Below, in pieces: positions 47,070-55,956 of a stretch of 64,000 bases of DNA (position 1 is its first letter; each line of letters opens with the position of its first letter). Both the position numbers and the translations under genes were made by a program. The DNA comes from Streptosporangiaceae bacterium (GTDB lineage Bacteria; Actinomycetota; Actinomycetes; Streptosporangiales; Streptosporangiaceae): the NCBI GenBank assembly GCA_030041275.1, contig JASHOE010000013.1, positions 1 through 64,000 on the forward strand, given 5' to 3'. The notes under the pieces were generated by a model. That model saw nothing but the letters and a program-made list of their open reading frames with translations. It did not search any database and was not told where the DNA came from.

Positions 47070-49568
47070 TCAGCGACCGGCCCGCTCGACGACGGCGGCC
47101 CAGTCGTCGAGCAGTTCCTGGGCGGTGTCCGCATCAGACCCTTCGGCCCACAGGTGCGTGATCGCGTCGGAGGGATCAGGCAGCACCAGGGCCCAGCCGC
47201 GGCCCGGCTCGATGACCCGGACCCCGTCGGTCGTGTCGACCTCTCGGTCTCCGGCGGCCTCGACAACGGTGCGCATGACCAGGCCCTTCGCCGCCCATGG
47301 CGTCGGCATGGAGCGCTTGAGCAAACTCGCATCGGGGATGCGGGCGCCGATTTGGCTGAGCGTGAGCCGGGTCCGGGCGACGAGGCCAAGCAGCTGGGTA
47401 AATGCCGCGATCCCGTCGATGGAGCGGGAAAAGCCGGGCACCACGAAGCCGCCCTTGCCGTCAGCCGCGAAGATTACGTCCGGGCCAGCCGCCGCCTCGT
47501 AAAGGCCGTGCAGGGACGTGGGGGTCCAGATCACCTCGACCCCGTGATAGGCCGAGACCTCCTCCGCCACTCTGGTGGTCGTCACCGGCAGGGCGACCTT
47601 TCCGCCGCGCCGCTCGGAGGCAATCAGGTCGAGCACGACCAGCAGCGCGCGGTCGTCGCTGACCAGGGCCCCCTTGTCGTCGACCAGCGCGATCCGCTCG
47701 CCCACCGGGTCGAAGCGGACTCCGAACGCCGCCCCGGCGGACGACACCAGCTCAGCCAGCCGGTTCATGTCGGCGCGGGTGGCTGCCACCGACTGAGTCG
47801 GAGAGGACTCATCCAGCCGGTTGTTGACCGTCAGCACATCGACGCCGATCTTGCCGAGCAGGGTGGGCAGCACCAGCGACGTGGTGCCGCCGGCGCAGTC
47901 GGCAACGACCCTGAGCCCCGCGTCGAACACGCCGGTCATGTCGACCGCCCCGAGCAGGTTCGCGGTGTACGCCTCCACGACCCGCGGCGGGTATGACAGC
48001 TCGGCGATCTCGCCGGGGAACGCCCGCCGGTACTCCTGCCGGGAGAACACCCGCTCCAGCTTGCGCTGTGCGGCCTTGGACAGGTCGGCGCCGTCGGAAT
48101 CCATGAAGATGATGTCAAGTGACTGCGGATCACCGGGGGTCGTTCGCAGCGCGATCCCGCCACTGCAGTCGCTGCGCGCCGTCTCGAACCTGGCCACCGG
48201 CATCGGCTGGGCCTCCAGGTCGACCACGTTGATGGCGCTTGCGTTCAGCGCGCCGTGCACGGCCCGTTTCAGCGCCCTGGCCGCACGAGAGGCGTCCCGT
48301 GACGTGGTGACGACCGCGCCCTTCTTCAGCGTGGTCGCGTACGCGCTGGCGAGCCGGACGCATAGCTCTGGCGTGATCTCGACGTTGACCAGCCCGGATA
48401 CGCCGCGCGGGCCGAACAAGGTGCGCTGCCCGCGCGACTCCCAGATCACACTGGTATTGACGACCGCGCCTGCCTCGATCGTCTTGAACGGATATACCTT
48501 CACCCCGGCGGACACGTAGCTGTCCGGCTCGATCACGCACTCGTCGCCGACGACCGCGCCTTCCTCGATCCGCGCCTGGCTCATGACGTCGGTGTTCTTG
48601 CCGATCACGCAGCCGCGCAGGTTCACGCCCCGGCCGAGGTAAACGTTGTTGTGCACGACGGCTCGGTGCAGGAACGCGCCCTCTTTGACGATCACATTGC
48701 TGCCGACGACGGTGAACTCCCGCAACTGCGCCCCGGCCTCGATCTTCGCGTAGTCGCCGATGCACAGCGGGCCGCGCAGCACCGCGTCCGCGTCGACCTC
48801 AGCACCTTCGGCGATCCAGACGCCCGGCGACACCTCGAACCCGTCGATTTCCACGTTGACCTTGCCGGACAGGACGTCGGCCTGCGCCTTGACGTAGCTC
48901 TCCAGCGAGCCGACGTCCTCCCAGTAGCCGTCGGCGATCCACCCGTACAGCCGCTCGCCGTTCTCCAGCAGCTTCGGGAACACCTCACCGGACCAGTCCA
49001 CGACCTGCCCAGCCGGCACGTGGGCGAGCACCTCGGGCTCCATGACGTAGATACCGGTGTTGACGGTGTCTGAGAACACCTGGCCCCACGTCGGCTTCTC
49101 CAGGAACCGCTGAATCTTGCCGTCCTCGTCGACGATGACGATGCCGAACTCCAGCGGATCGGGCACGCGCGCGAGGGCAACGGTCACCAGCGCGTTGTTG
49201 TCCTTGTGGTAAGCGATCAGGTCGGACAGGTCGATGTCGGTGAGCGCGTCCCCCGAGATCACCAGGAACGGCTCATCGCGGAGCGCGTCCTCGGCATTCT
49301 TGACGCTGCCCGCGGTGCCGAGCGGTGTTTCCTCGGTCGCGTACTGCAGGCTCATGCCGAAGTCCTCGCCGTCACCGAAGTAGTTCCGCACCATCGAGGC
49401 GAGGAAGTGGACGGTCACGACGGTGTCGGTCAGTCCGTGCCGCCGCAAGAGGCGCAGCACGTGCTCCATGATCGGCTTGTTGGCGATGGACAGCATCGGC
49501 TTCGGCTGGCTCGCTGTCATCGGGCGCAGCCTGGTCCCCTCGCCGCCGGCCATCACGACGGCTTTCAC
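47070..49568 (-). CDS. Mannose-1-phosphate guanylyltransferase/phosphomannomutase fusion
   Basis: An 832-residue protein. The N-terminal nucleotidyltransferase (about 1-235) has GGEGTRLRPMT and FLEKPTW. A left-handed beta-helix (about 250-360) shows hexapeptide-like repeats. The C-terminal phosphomannomutase-like domain (about 380-832) follows. It would make GDP-mannose or a related sugar nucleotide. The usual phosphoserine loop (TxSHNP) reads VVTTSRDASRAAR, so mutase activity is doubtful. This architecture is known in Streptomyces. The start is GTG. Confidence 0.9.
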   Translation of the reverse strand: MKAVVMAGGEGTRLRPMTASQPKPMLSIANKPIMEHVLRLLRRHGLTDTVVTVHFLASMVRNYFGDGEDFGMSLQYATEETPLGTAGSVKNAEDALRDEPFLVISGDALTDIDLSDLIAYHKDNNALVTVALARVPDPLEFGIVIVDEDGKIQRFLEKPTWGQVFSDTVNTGIYVMEPEVLAHVPAGQVVDWSGEVFPKLLENGERLYGWIADGYWEDVGSLESYVKAQADVLSGKVNVEIDGFEVSPGVWIAEGAEVDADAVLRGPLCIGDYAKIEAGAQLREFTVVGSNVIVKEGAFLHRAVVHNNVYLGRGVNLRGCVIGKNTDVMSQARIEEGAVVGDECVIEPDSYVSAGVKVYPFKTIEAGAVVNTSVIWESRGQRTLFGPRGVSGLVNVEITPELCVRLASAYATTLKKGAVVTTSRDASRAARALKRAVHGALNASAINVVDLEAQPMPVARFETARSDCSGGIALRTTPGDPQSLDIIFMDSDGADLSKAAQRKLERVFSRQEYRRAFPGEIAELSYPPRVVEAYTANLLGAVDMTGVFDAGLRVVADCAGGTTSLVLPTLLGKIGVDVLTVNNRLDESSPTQSVAATRADMNRLAELVSSAGAAFGVRFDPVGERIALVDDKGALVSDDRALLVVLDLIASERRGGKVALPVTTTRVAEEVSAYHGVEVIWTPTSLHGLYEAAAGPDVIFAADGKGGFVVPGFSRSIDGIAAFTQLLGLVARTRLTLSQIGARIPDASLLKRSMPTPWAAKGLVMRTVVEAAGDREVDTTDGVRVIEPGRGWALVLPDPSDAITHLWAEGSDADTAQELLDDWAAVVERAGR

Positions 49569-49612
49569 GGCACCACCACTGGCTCCACCGCCGACTTATC
49601 TCCTTTCTCCGG

Positions 49613-50296
49613 TTATCCCGACCGCTCGCCGGAGGCAGGCACCCTCGCCTCTGTCCGGTCTGGCGCGTCCGCCGCCATGAGGCGCCTGGCCTGTACGATG
49701 TACAGCAAGGCAGCACACCAGTAGAGGGCACTTCCCCAGATAGCCATCGTCCAACCGGCTACCCGTGCAGTCTCCCGGTACACGGCAACGTGCGAGCCGA
49801 GGAAGAGCAGCGGAAACGCGTACAGCAAGCAAAGCGTGGCTGTCTTCCCGACAAAGCTGACCTGGAGCGCGCCCCAGCCATGGCGGCGCAGCAGCCACAG
49901 GACCCCCGCCATCACCACCTCCCTGGCCCCGAGCAACGCCACCAGCCACCACGGGATGATGGCGCGAACAGCCAGCGCTACCACGGTAGCGACGATGTAC
50001 AGCCGGTCAGCGGCCGGGTCGAGCACCTGACCCAGCCGACTCTGCTGATGCAGCGCCCTCGCGATCTTGCCGTCGAGCCAGTCTGAAGCTCCCGAGGCGA
50101 TCAGGAGGCCGACGGCCCACCAGTCCCCCGCCCGCGAGTCCACGCCGAGGACCAGCCACAGGAACACCGGGACGCCCAGCAGCCTGGCCACGCTGATGGC
50201 GTTCGGGATGGTGACGATCTGCCCGCCCGGCTCGTCGGGCTCGTCCGGCTCGCCCACCGCGGTATAACCCCGCGCACCGCCGTCCTGATGGGTCAT
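49613..50296 (-). CDS. CDP-alcohol phosphatidyltransferase family protein
   Basis: A 227-residue membrane protein with about five helices and the exact family motif: DG, two residues, AR, eight residues, G, three residues, D, three residues, D (about 72-94: DGKIAR to DPAADRL). It joins a CDP-diacylglycerol to an alcohol acceptor, for example glycerol phosphate or inositol phosphate. Its place near garA matches the PgsA2-type gene of mycobacteria. The 20-residue N-terminal extension is low complexity (GEPDEPDEPGG). Confidence 0.9.
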   Translation of the reverse strand: MTHQDGGARGYTAVGEPDEPDEPGGQIVTIPNAISVARLLGVPVFLWLVLGVDSRAGDWWAVGLLIASGASDWLDGKIARALHQQSRLGQVLDPAADRLYIVATVVALAVRAIIPWWLVALLGAREVVMAGVLWLLRRHGWGALQVSFVGKTATLCLLYAFPLLFLGSHVAVYRETARVAGWTMAIWGSALYWCAALLYIVQARRLMAADAPDRTEARVPASGERSG

Positions 50297-50525
50297 GTGC
50301 CTCTCACGTCTGCTACCGCAAACCCCGAGTAACCCCCGCGGGGCCGCAGGGCCGAATCTACCGGGCCGCTGTCACCGGGTGCAGACTGGCGACGTGCGGA
50401 CCCCGACCGCGACATTCGGCCCGTACCGGCGCAGCCGCTGGGGCCCCCGGTCGGCGGCGGAGCGGCCTGTCCGGCGGACTTGTCCTCGTCGGCATGCTGA
50501 CTGGCGTGACTGCGATCTCCGGGGC
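50297..50525. other. Short intergenic region left of the KdpD-fused ABC gene
   Basis: 229 bp between the stop of the minus-strand ABC-KdpD gene and the start of the phosphatidyltransferase gene. It contains small GC palindromes but no convincing gene or regulator site. Confidence 0.4.
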
Positions 50526-53500
50526 CTAGTCTGACTCTGCGGGCAGCACGTGCAACTCGACGCCGCGCGCCACTCTGACCAGCTCACGCAGGACCGGGTA
50601 CCGGCCGATCTGAGCTGACTTCGTCCTGGCCAGCACGAGCTGGGTCACCTTCTGCTGGCTCGCGTATTCGGCCAGCGCGGCAGCCGGAGACGACCCGGCC
50701 AAAGCGACGAACTCGCCGCCCAGTTGCTCGGTGAGCGCCGCGTACTCGGCAAGCAGCTGACGCTCGCCCGGAGCGGGCTCTGGCGACGGCACCACCGCGA
50801 CCCGGAACACCCCGTCGACGCCGGCGGCCAGCGCCGCGCTGCGCCGGAGTAGCGACTCCATGCCCGGCCACGGGCCCGCGCAAGCCAGGATCGACGGCTG
50901 CGGGTCCGCGCCTGGCTGGTCGGCCGGCTCGCCCTCGTACGCCGCCAGCCGTCGCTCGCCGTGCTCGGCAACCAGGGCGAACGCACGCTCCCGCTCGGCC
51001 CGCAACGTCTCCGGCGCGTACCGGGTAGCGAGCGCCGCTGCGACCTGATCGGGCGGCACGATCTCGCCGCGGCGCACCCGGTCGGCCAGGATCGACGGCG
51101 GCACGTCCACGAGCTCGATCTCGTCCGCCAGTGCCAGCAGGCCAGCCTCGTCAAGCAGCACCGGCCCGTCAAGCGCCGCACCGAGCTTCCCGAGCTGGAC
51201 GGTGCCGACCACGGTGATGCCAGCCTCGGCGAGCCGGCGCGCCGCGGCAAACCGGCGCTCCGCGGTCGTCGTGCCCTCCGTCAGGTCATCAATGCAGACC
51301 ACCTCTGGCTGCCTGGCGAGGACCGCGGCGGTATCTAGCGCCGCCGCGTCGCCAATCAGCTCCAGTCCCTCGAGATCACCGAGCACTCCCTCACGGTCGC
51401 GCGCGTCGACCGCGCCGACGACCACGTCACCGCCCCGCGCGCGGCGACGCGCGGCTTCTTCCAGCATGGCCGTCGTCGTTCCGCACCCCGGCGCGTAGCC
51501 GAGGTACACGCGGATTGCTCCACGGCGACGGCGGTCCTGGTCGATCGGGCCGGCCGGCGCACCGGTGGCTTCTTCTGACTGATCGAGGCAGCCAGGAGTC
51601 TCGATATACAGGTGCACCCCGGGCAGCTGGCTGACGAGCCGCTCCGCCACCGTGCCGCGCCAGCGCTCGAGCCAGCTCAGCGGGGCTGCCGCCAGCATCA
51701 CATGCCGGGCGTTCAGCTCCTGGACCGCCGCGACGATCGCCGCGCTGACGTCGCGGGTTTCGCGCAGCAGCACGGTCGCGCCGCCAGCGGTCGCAGCAAC
51801 TTCCGCCCGCTCGGTCACTTCGTCCGCGGCCACCCCAGGCTGCCGAAGGACGAGCACGCGGCAGCGGGCACCGCGCTGCCTGGCAAGGCGGACGCCGCGA
51901 CGCACGATCGCCTCGGCGTGGTCCTGCCGCTTGACCGCCACCAGCACGTCTCGCCCGCCGGGCCGCTGGGACGCGTCAGACACCGGCGTGCCCTGACCGG
52001 CCAGGCTCTGCGCCACCAGCCGGAGCCCGATCTCGCGCAGGGCGGCGAGGCGGGTCGGCTGGAACTCCGTCCGCAGCGCATCGGGAACCTGTGCCGCCGG
52101 GTAGATGTTGCCGTGTCCCAGCCGTTTACGCAGCGCCTCCGGTGACGAGTCGACGAACTGCAGAGCGTCGACGCCCGCCAGCGTCTCGTCCGAGACCGTA
52201 GCGGGAGCCGGCGAGCCGGTGATCGCCTCGACCTCGTCGGCGGTGCGGGCCAGGTCGGCGACCTCTGCCGTGCTGATCACGTGGATGCCGGCCGCCCGCA
52301 GGGCCTCGATGGCCGCGCTATGCCGGCCCAGATCGTCGACAAGCACCACAGCTGGCTTGCGGTCCAGCACCGCGGCCAGGTCCATCTGCGCTGTGCTGCC
52401 TGGCTGCAACCCACCATCGCCATCCGGGGTGCTGCGGCCATCTGCGCCAATCGGGGGCACCGTTTCCAGGCCGCCAAGCGCCTCGATCGTGTGCGGCCGG
52501 TCGTGGGTGTCGGCGAAGCCGATGACGACGTCCTCGCCCTGGGCCCGCAGCGCCCGGCCCTCCTTGAGCATCGTGTAGGTGGCGCCAGCACCGGGCGCTG
52601 GGCCAAGGTAGACGGTGAGCGACCCTCTGGCGGCGGGGGGCGGCGCGTCGGCGATCGTGGCTCCGATGCCCTGCTCTTCCCTGATGATCTCGCCCCGGGT
52701 CGCGTCGTAGTCGTACAGCTCCGCGTACCTGCCCCAGTTCACCGCCACATCGAGCTGCCGTGCGGCTTCGTCCTCTCCGTAGCTCGTCCGCAGGATGTCG
52801 GTGAAGAAGCCGGCCGGCAGATTGTCGTCCCGGCTCCCCCGCAGGCTGCGATAGATGGTGCGGACCAGCGGCGCGTGGTCGAGCGAGGCTCGGGCGAAGA
52901 TCTCCTTGGAGTCCTGGATGCTGGCACCGGCGAACACCTGGCCGTTGCCGGTCAGCTCGAGCCGGTCACCGTGCAGCCCGGCGAAGCCAAGCAGGACGAG
53001 CGCGTCGACCAGCGGCAGCAGGTCGTCGACCTCCAGACCCAGGTTGTCGGCTAGGTCGGCCAGATCGGCCGCGCCGCCGTGCCGTGCCAGCAAAATCTCG
53101 ACGAGGCCCGACAGGCCGTCGACGGTGGCCTGCGGCAGCGGGGTGTCGCTGATAGTTCCGGTCGGGCCCGTGACTCCGGTTGCGGCTGGCTCCTCGGCTG
53201 CCGCAGTGCGCTGCGTCATCATCCGGTAGATCTGGTCGACGAACTCGTCGAAGTCGGGGGTGCGCCGACGGCGCGGCCGCGGCAAGGGGTTGACCAGGTC
53301 GCTACGAATCCGCCCGGGGTTGGTGCCGAGCACGAGGATCCGGTCGGCCAGCAGTACCGCCTCCTCGATGTTGTGGGTGACCATCACGATGGTCTTGGTG
53401 GGGAAGCGGTGCCCCTCCCACAGCTCCAGCAGCTCCCCGCGCAAGTTCTCCGAGGTCAGCACGTCCAGCGCGCTGAACGGCTCGTCCATCAGCAGCGCGG

Positions 53501-54014
53501 CGGGCTCAACGACCAGCGCCCTGGCGAAGCCGACGCGCTGCCTCATGCCGCCGGACAACTCTTTGGGGAACGCGCTCTCGTAGCCGTCAAGCCCGACGAT
53601 GTCGATCGCGCGCAGGGCGCGCTCGGTCCGCTCCTGCGGCGCCACGCCCCGCGCCTCCAGGCCAATCTCGACGTTTTGCTGGACGGTGAGCCAGGGCATG
53701 AGCGCGAAAGTCTGGAAGACCATCGCGGTCTCGCGGTTCGTCCCCGTCAGCGGCTCGCCCCGGAACTGCACCTCGCCTTGGGTCGGGGTCATCAGGCCCG
53801 CGATGCACCGCAGCAGGGTCGACTTGCCACTGCCGCTACGGCCGAGCAGGGCGACGAACTCACCCTCGGCCACGTCGAGGTTGATGTCATCGAGCACCGG
53901 CAACGGGCGGCCGCCCGGCCCGGAGAACGACTTGCTCAGGTGCCGCACACTGATCAGCGGCGGGCCCGAGGCCGGCCCTGCCGAGTGCACATGAGAGACG
54001 AGCGAGCTGCTCAC
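50526..54014 (-). CDS. ABC importer ATPase fused to two tandem KdpD-type sensor/USP modules
   Basis: 1162 residues. Residues about 20-265 form an SsuB/TauB-type ABC ATPase (Walker A GRSGSGKST at 58, signature LSGGMRQR at 153, Walker B LLMDEPF at 174). About 290-455 is the AAA-associated C-terminal domain of such ATPases. Then come two copies of the KdpD input region: KdpD domain 1 (about 466-655) with USP 1 (688-805), and KdpD domain 2 (835-1005) with USP 2 (1040-1158). Each keeps the VDD/IDD Walker B-like strand, but the P-loop Lys is Ala in copy 1 (GPAPGAGAT) and Thr in copy 2 (GYAPGCGTT). No histidine kinase part exists. The GTG overlaps the permease stop (GTGA). Confidence 0.88.
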   Translation of the reverse strand: MSSSLVSHVHSAGPASGPPLISVRHLSKSFSGPGGRPLPVLDDINLDVAEGEFVALLGRSGSGKSTLLRCIAGLMTPTQGEVQFRGEPLTGTNRETAMVFQTFALMPWLTVQQNVEIGLEARGVAPQERTERALRAIDIVGLDGYESAFPKELSGGMRQRVGFARALVVEPAALLMDEPFSALDVLTSENLRGELLELWEGHRFPTKTIVMVTHNIEEAVLLADRILVLGTNPGRIRSDLVNPLPRPRRRRTPDFDEFVDQIYRMMTQRTAAAEEPAATGVTGPTGTISDTPLPQATVDGLSGLVEILLARHGGAADLADLADNLGLEVDDLLPLVDALVLLGFAGLHGDRLELTGNGQVFAGASIQDSKEIFARASLDHAPLVRTIYRSLRGSRDDNLPAGFFTDILRTSYGEDEAARQLDVAVNWGRYAELYDYDATRGEIIREEQGIGATIADAPPPAARGSLTVYLGPAPGAGATYTMLKEGRALRAQGEDVVIGFADTHDRPHTIEALGGLETVPPIGADGRSTPDGDGGLQPGSTAQMDLAAVLDRKPAVVLVDDLGRHSAAIEALRAAGIHVISTAEVADLARTADEVEAITGSPAPATVSDETLAGVDALQFVDSSPEALRKRLGHGNIYPAAQVPDALRTEFQPTRLAALREIGLRLVAQSLAGQGTPVSDASQRPGGRDVLVAVKRQDHAEAIVRRGVRLARQRGARCRVLVLRQPGVAADEVTERAEVAATAGGATVLLRETRDVSAAIVAAVQELNARHVMLAAAPLSWLERWRGTVAERLVSQLPGVHLYIETPGCLDQSEEATGAPAGPIDQDRRRRGAIRVYLGYAPGCGTTTAMLEEAARRRARGGDVVVGAVDARDREGVLGDLEGLELIGDAAALDTAAVLARQPEVVCIDDLTEGTTTAERRFAAARRLAEAGITVVGTVQLGKLGAALDGPVLLDEAGLLALADEIELVDVPPSILADRVRRGEIVPPDQVAAALATRYAPETLRAERERAFALVAEHGERRLAAYEGEPADQPGADPQPSILACAGPWPGMESLLRRSAALAAGVDGVFRVAVVPSPEPAPGERQLLAEYAALTEQLGGEFVALAGSSPAAALAEYASQQKVTQLVLARTKSAQIGRYPVLRELVRVARGVELHVLPAESD

Positions 54015-55747
54015 GCGAGCGCGAACCTGGTCGAGGCCAGCCGGTACAGCCGGCGCCACCAGAGCACATTCACGCCGGTGACCAGCAGGGACATGACCAG
54101 CAGGCCGGCGAACAGCTCGGGCAGGTGGGTGGTTCCGCTGTTCAGCGCGATGAACGAGCCGAGGCCCTTCGCGACGAGCGTCTTGTTGTCGTACGTCACG
54201 ATCTCGGCGACGATGGTGGCGTTCCAGGCCCCTCCGGCCGCGGTGATCGCGCCCGTCACGTACGCCGGGAAGATGCTGGGCAGCACGAACCGGCGCCATC
54301 GGTCGAGGCCTCGCACGCCCAGGTTGTCCATGGCTTCCTTCAGGTCAGACGGCACCGCGCTCGCCCCGGCGATGACATTGAACAGCACGTACCACTGCGT
54401 GCCCAGCGCCATCAGCACGATCGCGCCGAAATTCAGCGGCAAGCCAATATCCAGGAACACCACGATGGCGAACGGAAAAATGAAGTTCGCCGGGAAGCTG
54501 GCCAGAATCTGAACGATCGGCTGCATGAACTGGGCGACCCGCGGGTTGAAGCCAATCCACACCCCGACCGGCACCCATATAACCGAGGCGACCACCACCA
54601 CGACCAGCACCCGGACGAACGTGATCAGCCCGTCCTCGAACGCGGTGCCGAACACGGCCAGGCCGTCCGCACCGGTCGCTATGTAAGCGAGCATGCTGTA
54701 CAAGGCGAAGCCGAGTGCGATCGTCAGCACGACCGCGAAGGCCACGTCAGCGGCCCGGCGCCTGATTTCGTGCACGGCGAGGCTCTGGTCGTCGATCCCG
54801 GTCACCCGGCCCATCACCCGGTTAACCGGCAGCGCGAGCGCCTGGCGGCCCCGCCCCAGCGCGCGGGGCCAGTTCGAACGGCGCAGCGTATCCAGGAATA
54901 GCGATCTGGCCTGTAGTTCCGACTCCGACTGCTCGTTCCTGAACTTCTCCACGTAGGCGACCAGCGGCCGCCAGAAGAAGAAGTTGACCACCACGATGAT
55001 GATGATCATCGTGACGATGCCCCAGACGACATCGGCGAGGTTCCCCTGGGCCTCGGCGACGGCGACGTAAGAACCCACGCCGGGCAGGGTGTAGTGCCGA
55101 CCGGACACCGAGATGAATTCGGATGCGGTGAGAAAGAACCAGCTGCCGCCGAAGCTCATCATACCGTTCCAGACCAGGCCGATCGCGCCGCCGGGCACGT
55201 CGACGCTCCAGAACCGCTTCCACCTGGACAGCCCCATCAGCTTGCTGGCCTCGTCGAACTCCGATGGCTGGCTGATCAGTGAGTGGTAGAAGGAGAAAGT
55301 TATATTCCACGCTTGCGAAGTGAAAACAGCGAAAATCGCAGCGCACTCGAATCCGAGTTCCGAACCAGGAAAGAGCGCGACGAAAAACGTCACGGTGACC
55401 GCGAGGAAGCCAAGCACCGGCACCGACTGCAAAATGTCGAGGGCCGGAATGAGCACCCGGCGCCAGCGTCTGCTCCGCGCAGCGACGTAGGCGTATCCCA
55501 GGCTGAACGAGTAGGAGAAGAACAACGCGATGAACATCCGCAGCAGGCTGCGAACGGCGTAGTACGGCAGGTTGGCGGGAGACAGACTGATCGTCGTGGA
55601 CGGGTGCGCGGGCGCGCGAGCCCCCGCCCCGACTCGCACGGCGATGTAGATAAGCAGCAGCACGGCCACGCCCACGCCGACGTCCAGCGGGCGGAACTTC
55701 AACCGGCTGAGCGTCTCCCGGCTCGGGAAGGTCGGGGTAACTGCCAC
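54011..55747 (-). CDS. ABC importer permease with two fused transmembrane modules
   Basis: 578 residues with two BPD_transp_1 units. EAA loops are visible in both: EASKLMGLSRWKRF (about 168-181) and EAMDNLGVRGLDRWRRF (about 466-482). About six helices lie in each half, joined by a hydrophilic linker (about 275-330). One chain therefore supplies a full membrane domain. The family is the nitrate/sulfonate/taurine type, but no periplasmic binding protein gene is nearby. It is translationally coupled to the KdpD-fused ATPase. The start is GTG. Confidence 0.9.
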   Translation of the reverse strand: MAVTPTFPSRETLSRLKFRPLDVGVGVAVLLLIYIAVRVGAGARAPAHPSTTISLSPANLPYYAVRSLLRMFIALFFSYSFSLGYAYVAARSRRWRRVLIPALDILQSVPVLGFLAVTVTFFVALFPGSELGFECAAIFAVFTSQAWNITFSFYHSLISQPSEFDEASKLMGLSRWKRFWSVDVPGGAIGLVWNGMMSFGGSWFFLTASEFISVSGRHYTLPGVGSYVAVAEAQGNLADVVWGIVTMIIIIVVVNFFFWRPLVAYVEKFRNEQSESELQARSLFLDTLRRSNWPRALGRGRQALALPVNRVMGRVTGIDDQSLAVHEIRRRAADVAFAVVLTIALGFALYSMLAYIATGADGLAVFGTAFEDGLITFVRVLVVVVVASVIWVPVGVWIGFNPRVAQFMQPIVQILASFPANFIFPFAIVVFLDIGLPLNFGAIVLMALGTQWYVLFNVIAGASAVPSDLKEAMDNLGVRGLDRWRRFVLPSIFPAYVTGAITAAGGAWNATIVAEIVTYDNKTLVAKGLGSFIALNSGTTHLPELFAGLLVMSLLVTGVNVLWWRRLYRLASTRFALA

Positions 55748-55956
55748 GGGACCAATGATGCCGGGGCAGCGCCGACGGCCCTACCCTGGCGCGGCTCTCT
55801 GACGGTCCTGGTCACAACCCGGCACTCCATATCCGCGTCTGTGCAGCAGGCCGGGATCGGGCCGAGTCAGCGAGTAGCCGAGCCGCAGACCGGGCATGTT
55901 CACCGAACCGCCGGGCACGGGGCTAACGGTGGTCAGGCACGGGGGAACTGCCGCAC
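55748..55956. promoter_or_regulatory. Divergent promoter region between ABC importer and antiporter
   Basis: 209 bp shared by the divergent importer operon and the CPA2 gene. A GGGGGAA site serves the antiporter start at 55957. I see no ydaO (c-di-AMP) or other riboswitch consensus. Shared regulation is plausible from layout only. Confidence 0.4.

Noticed and set aside
54015..54299. 5' extension of the KdpD-fused ABC ATPase frame
   Set aside because: It overlaps the permease 3' end in another frame and is not protein-like; the GTGA overlap at 54014 gives the natural start.
53079..54512. Plus-strand open frame of 477 codons opposite the ABC genes
   Set aside because: It is antisense to conserved ABC motifs, and its own translation has no recognisable fold.
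55748..55956. Possible c-di-AMP (ydaO-type) riboswitch upstream of the ABC importer or antiporter
   Set aside because: I looked for the conserved core because of the KdpD/USP link, but neither strand shows it. A covariance-model search would settle it.
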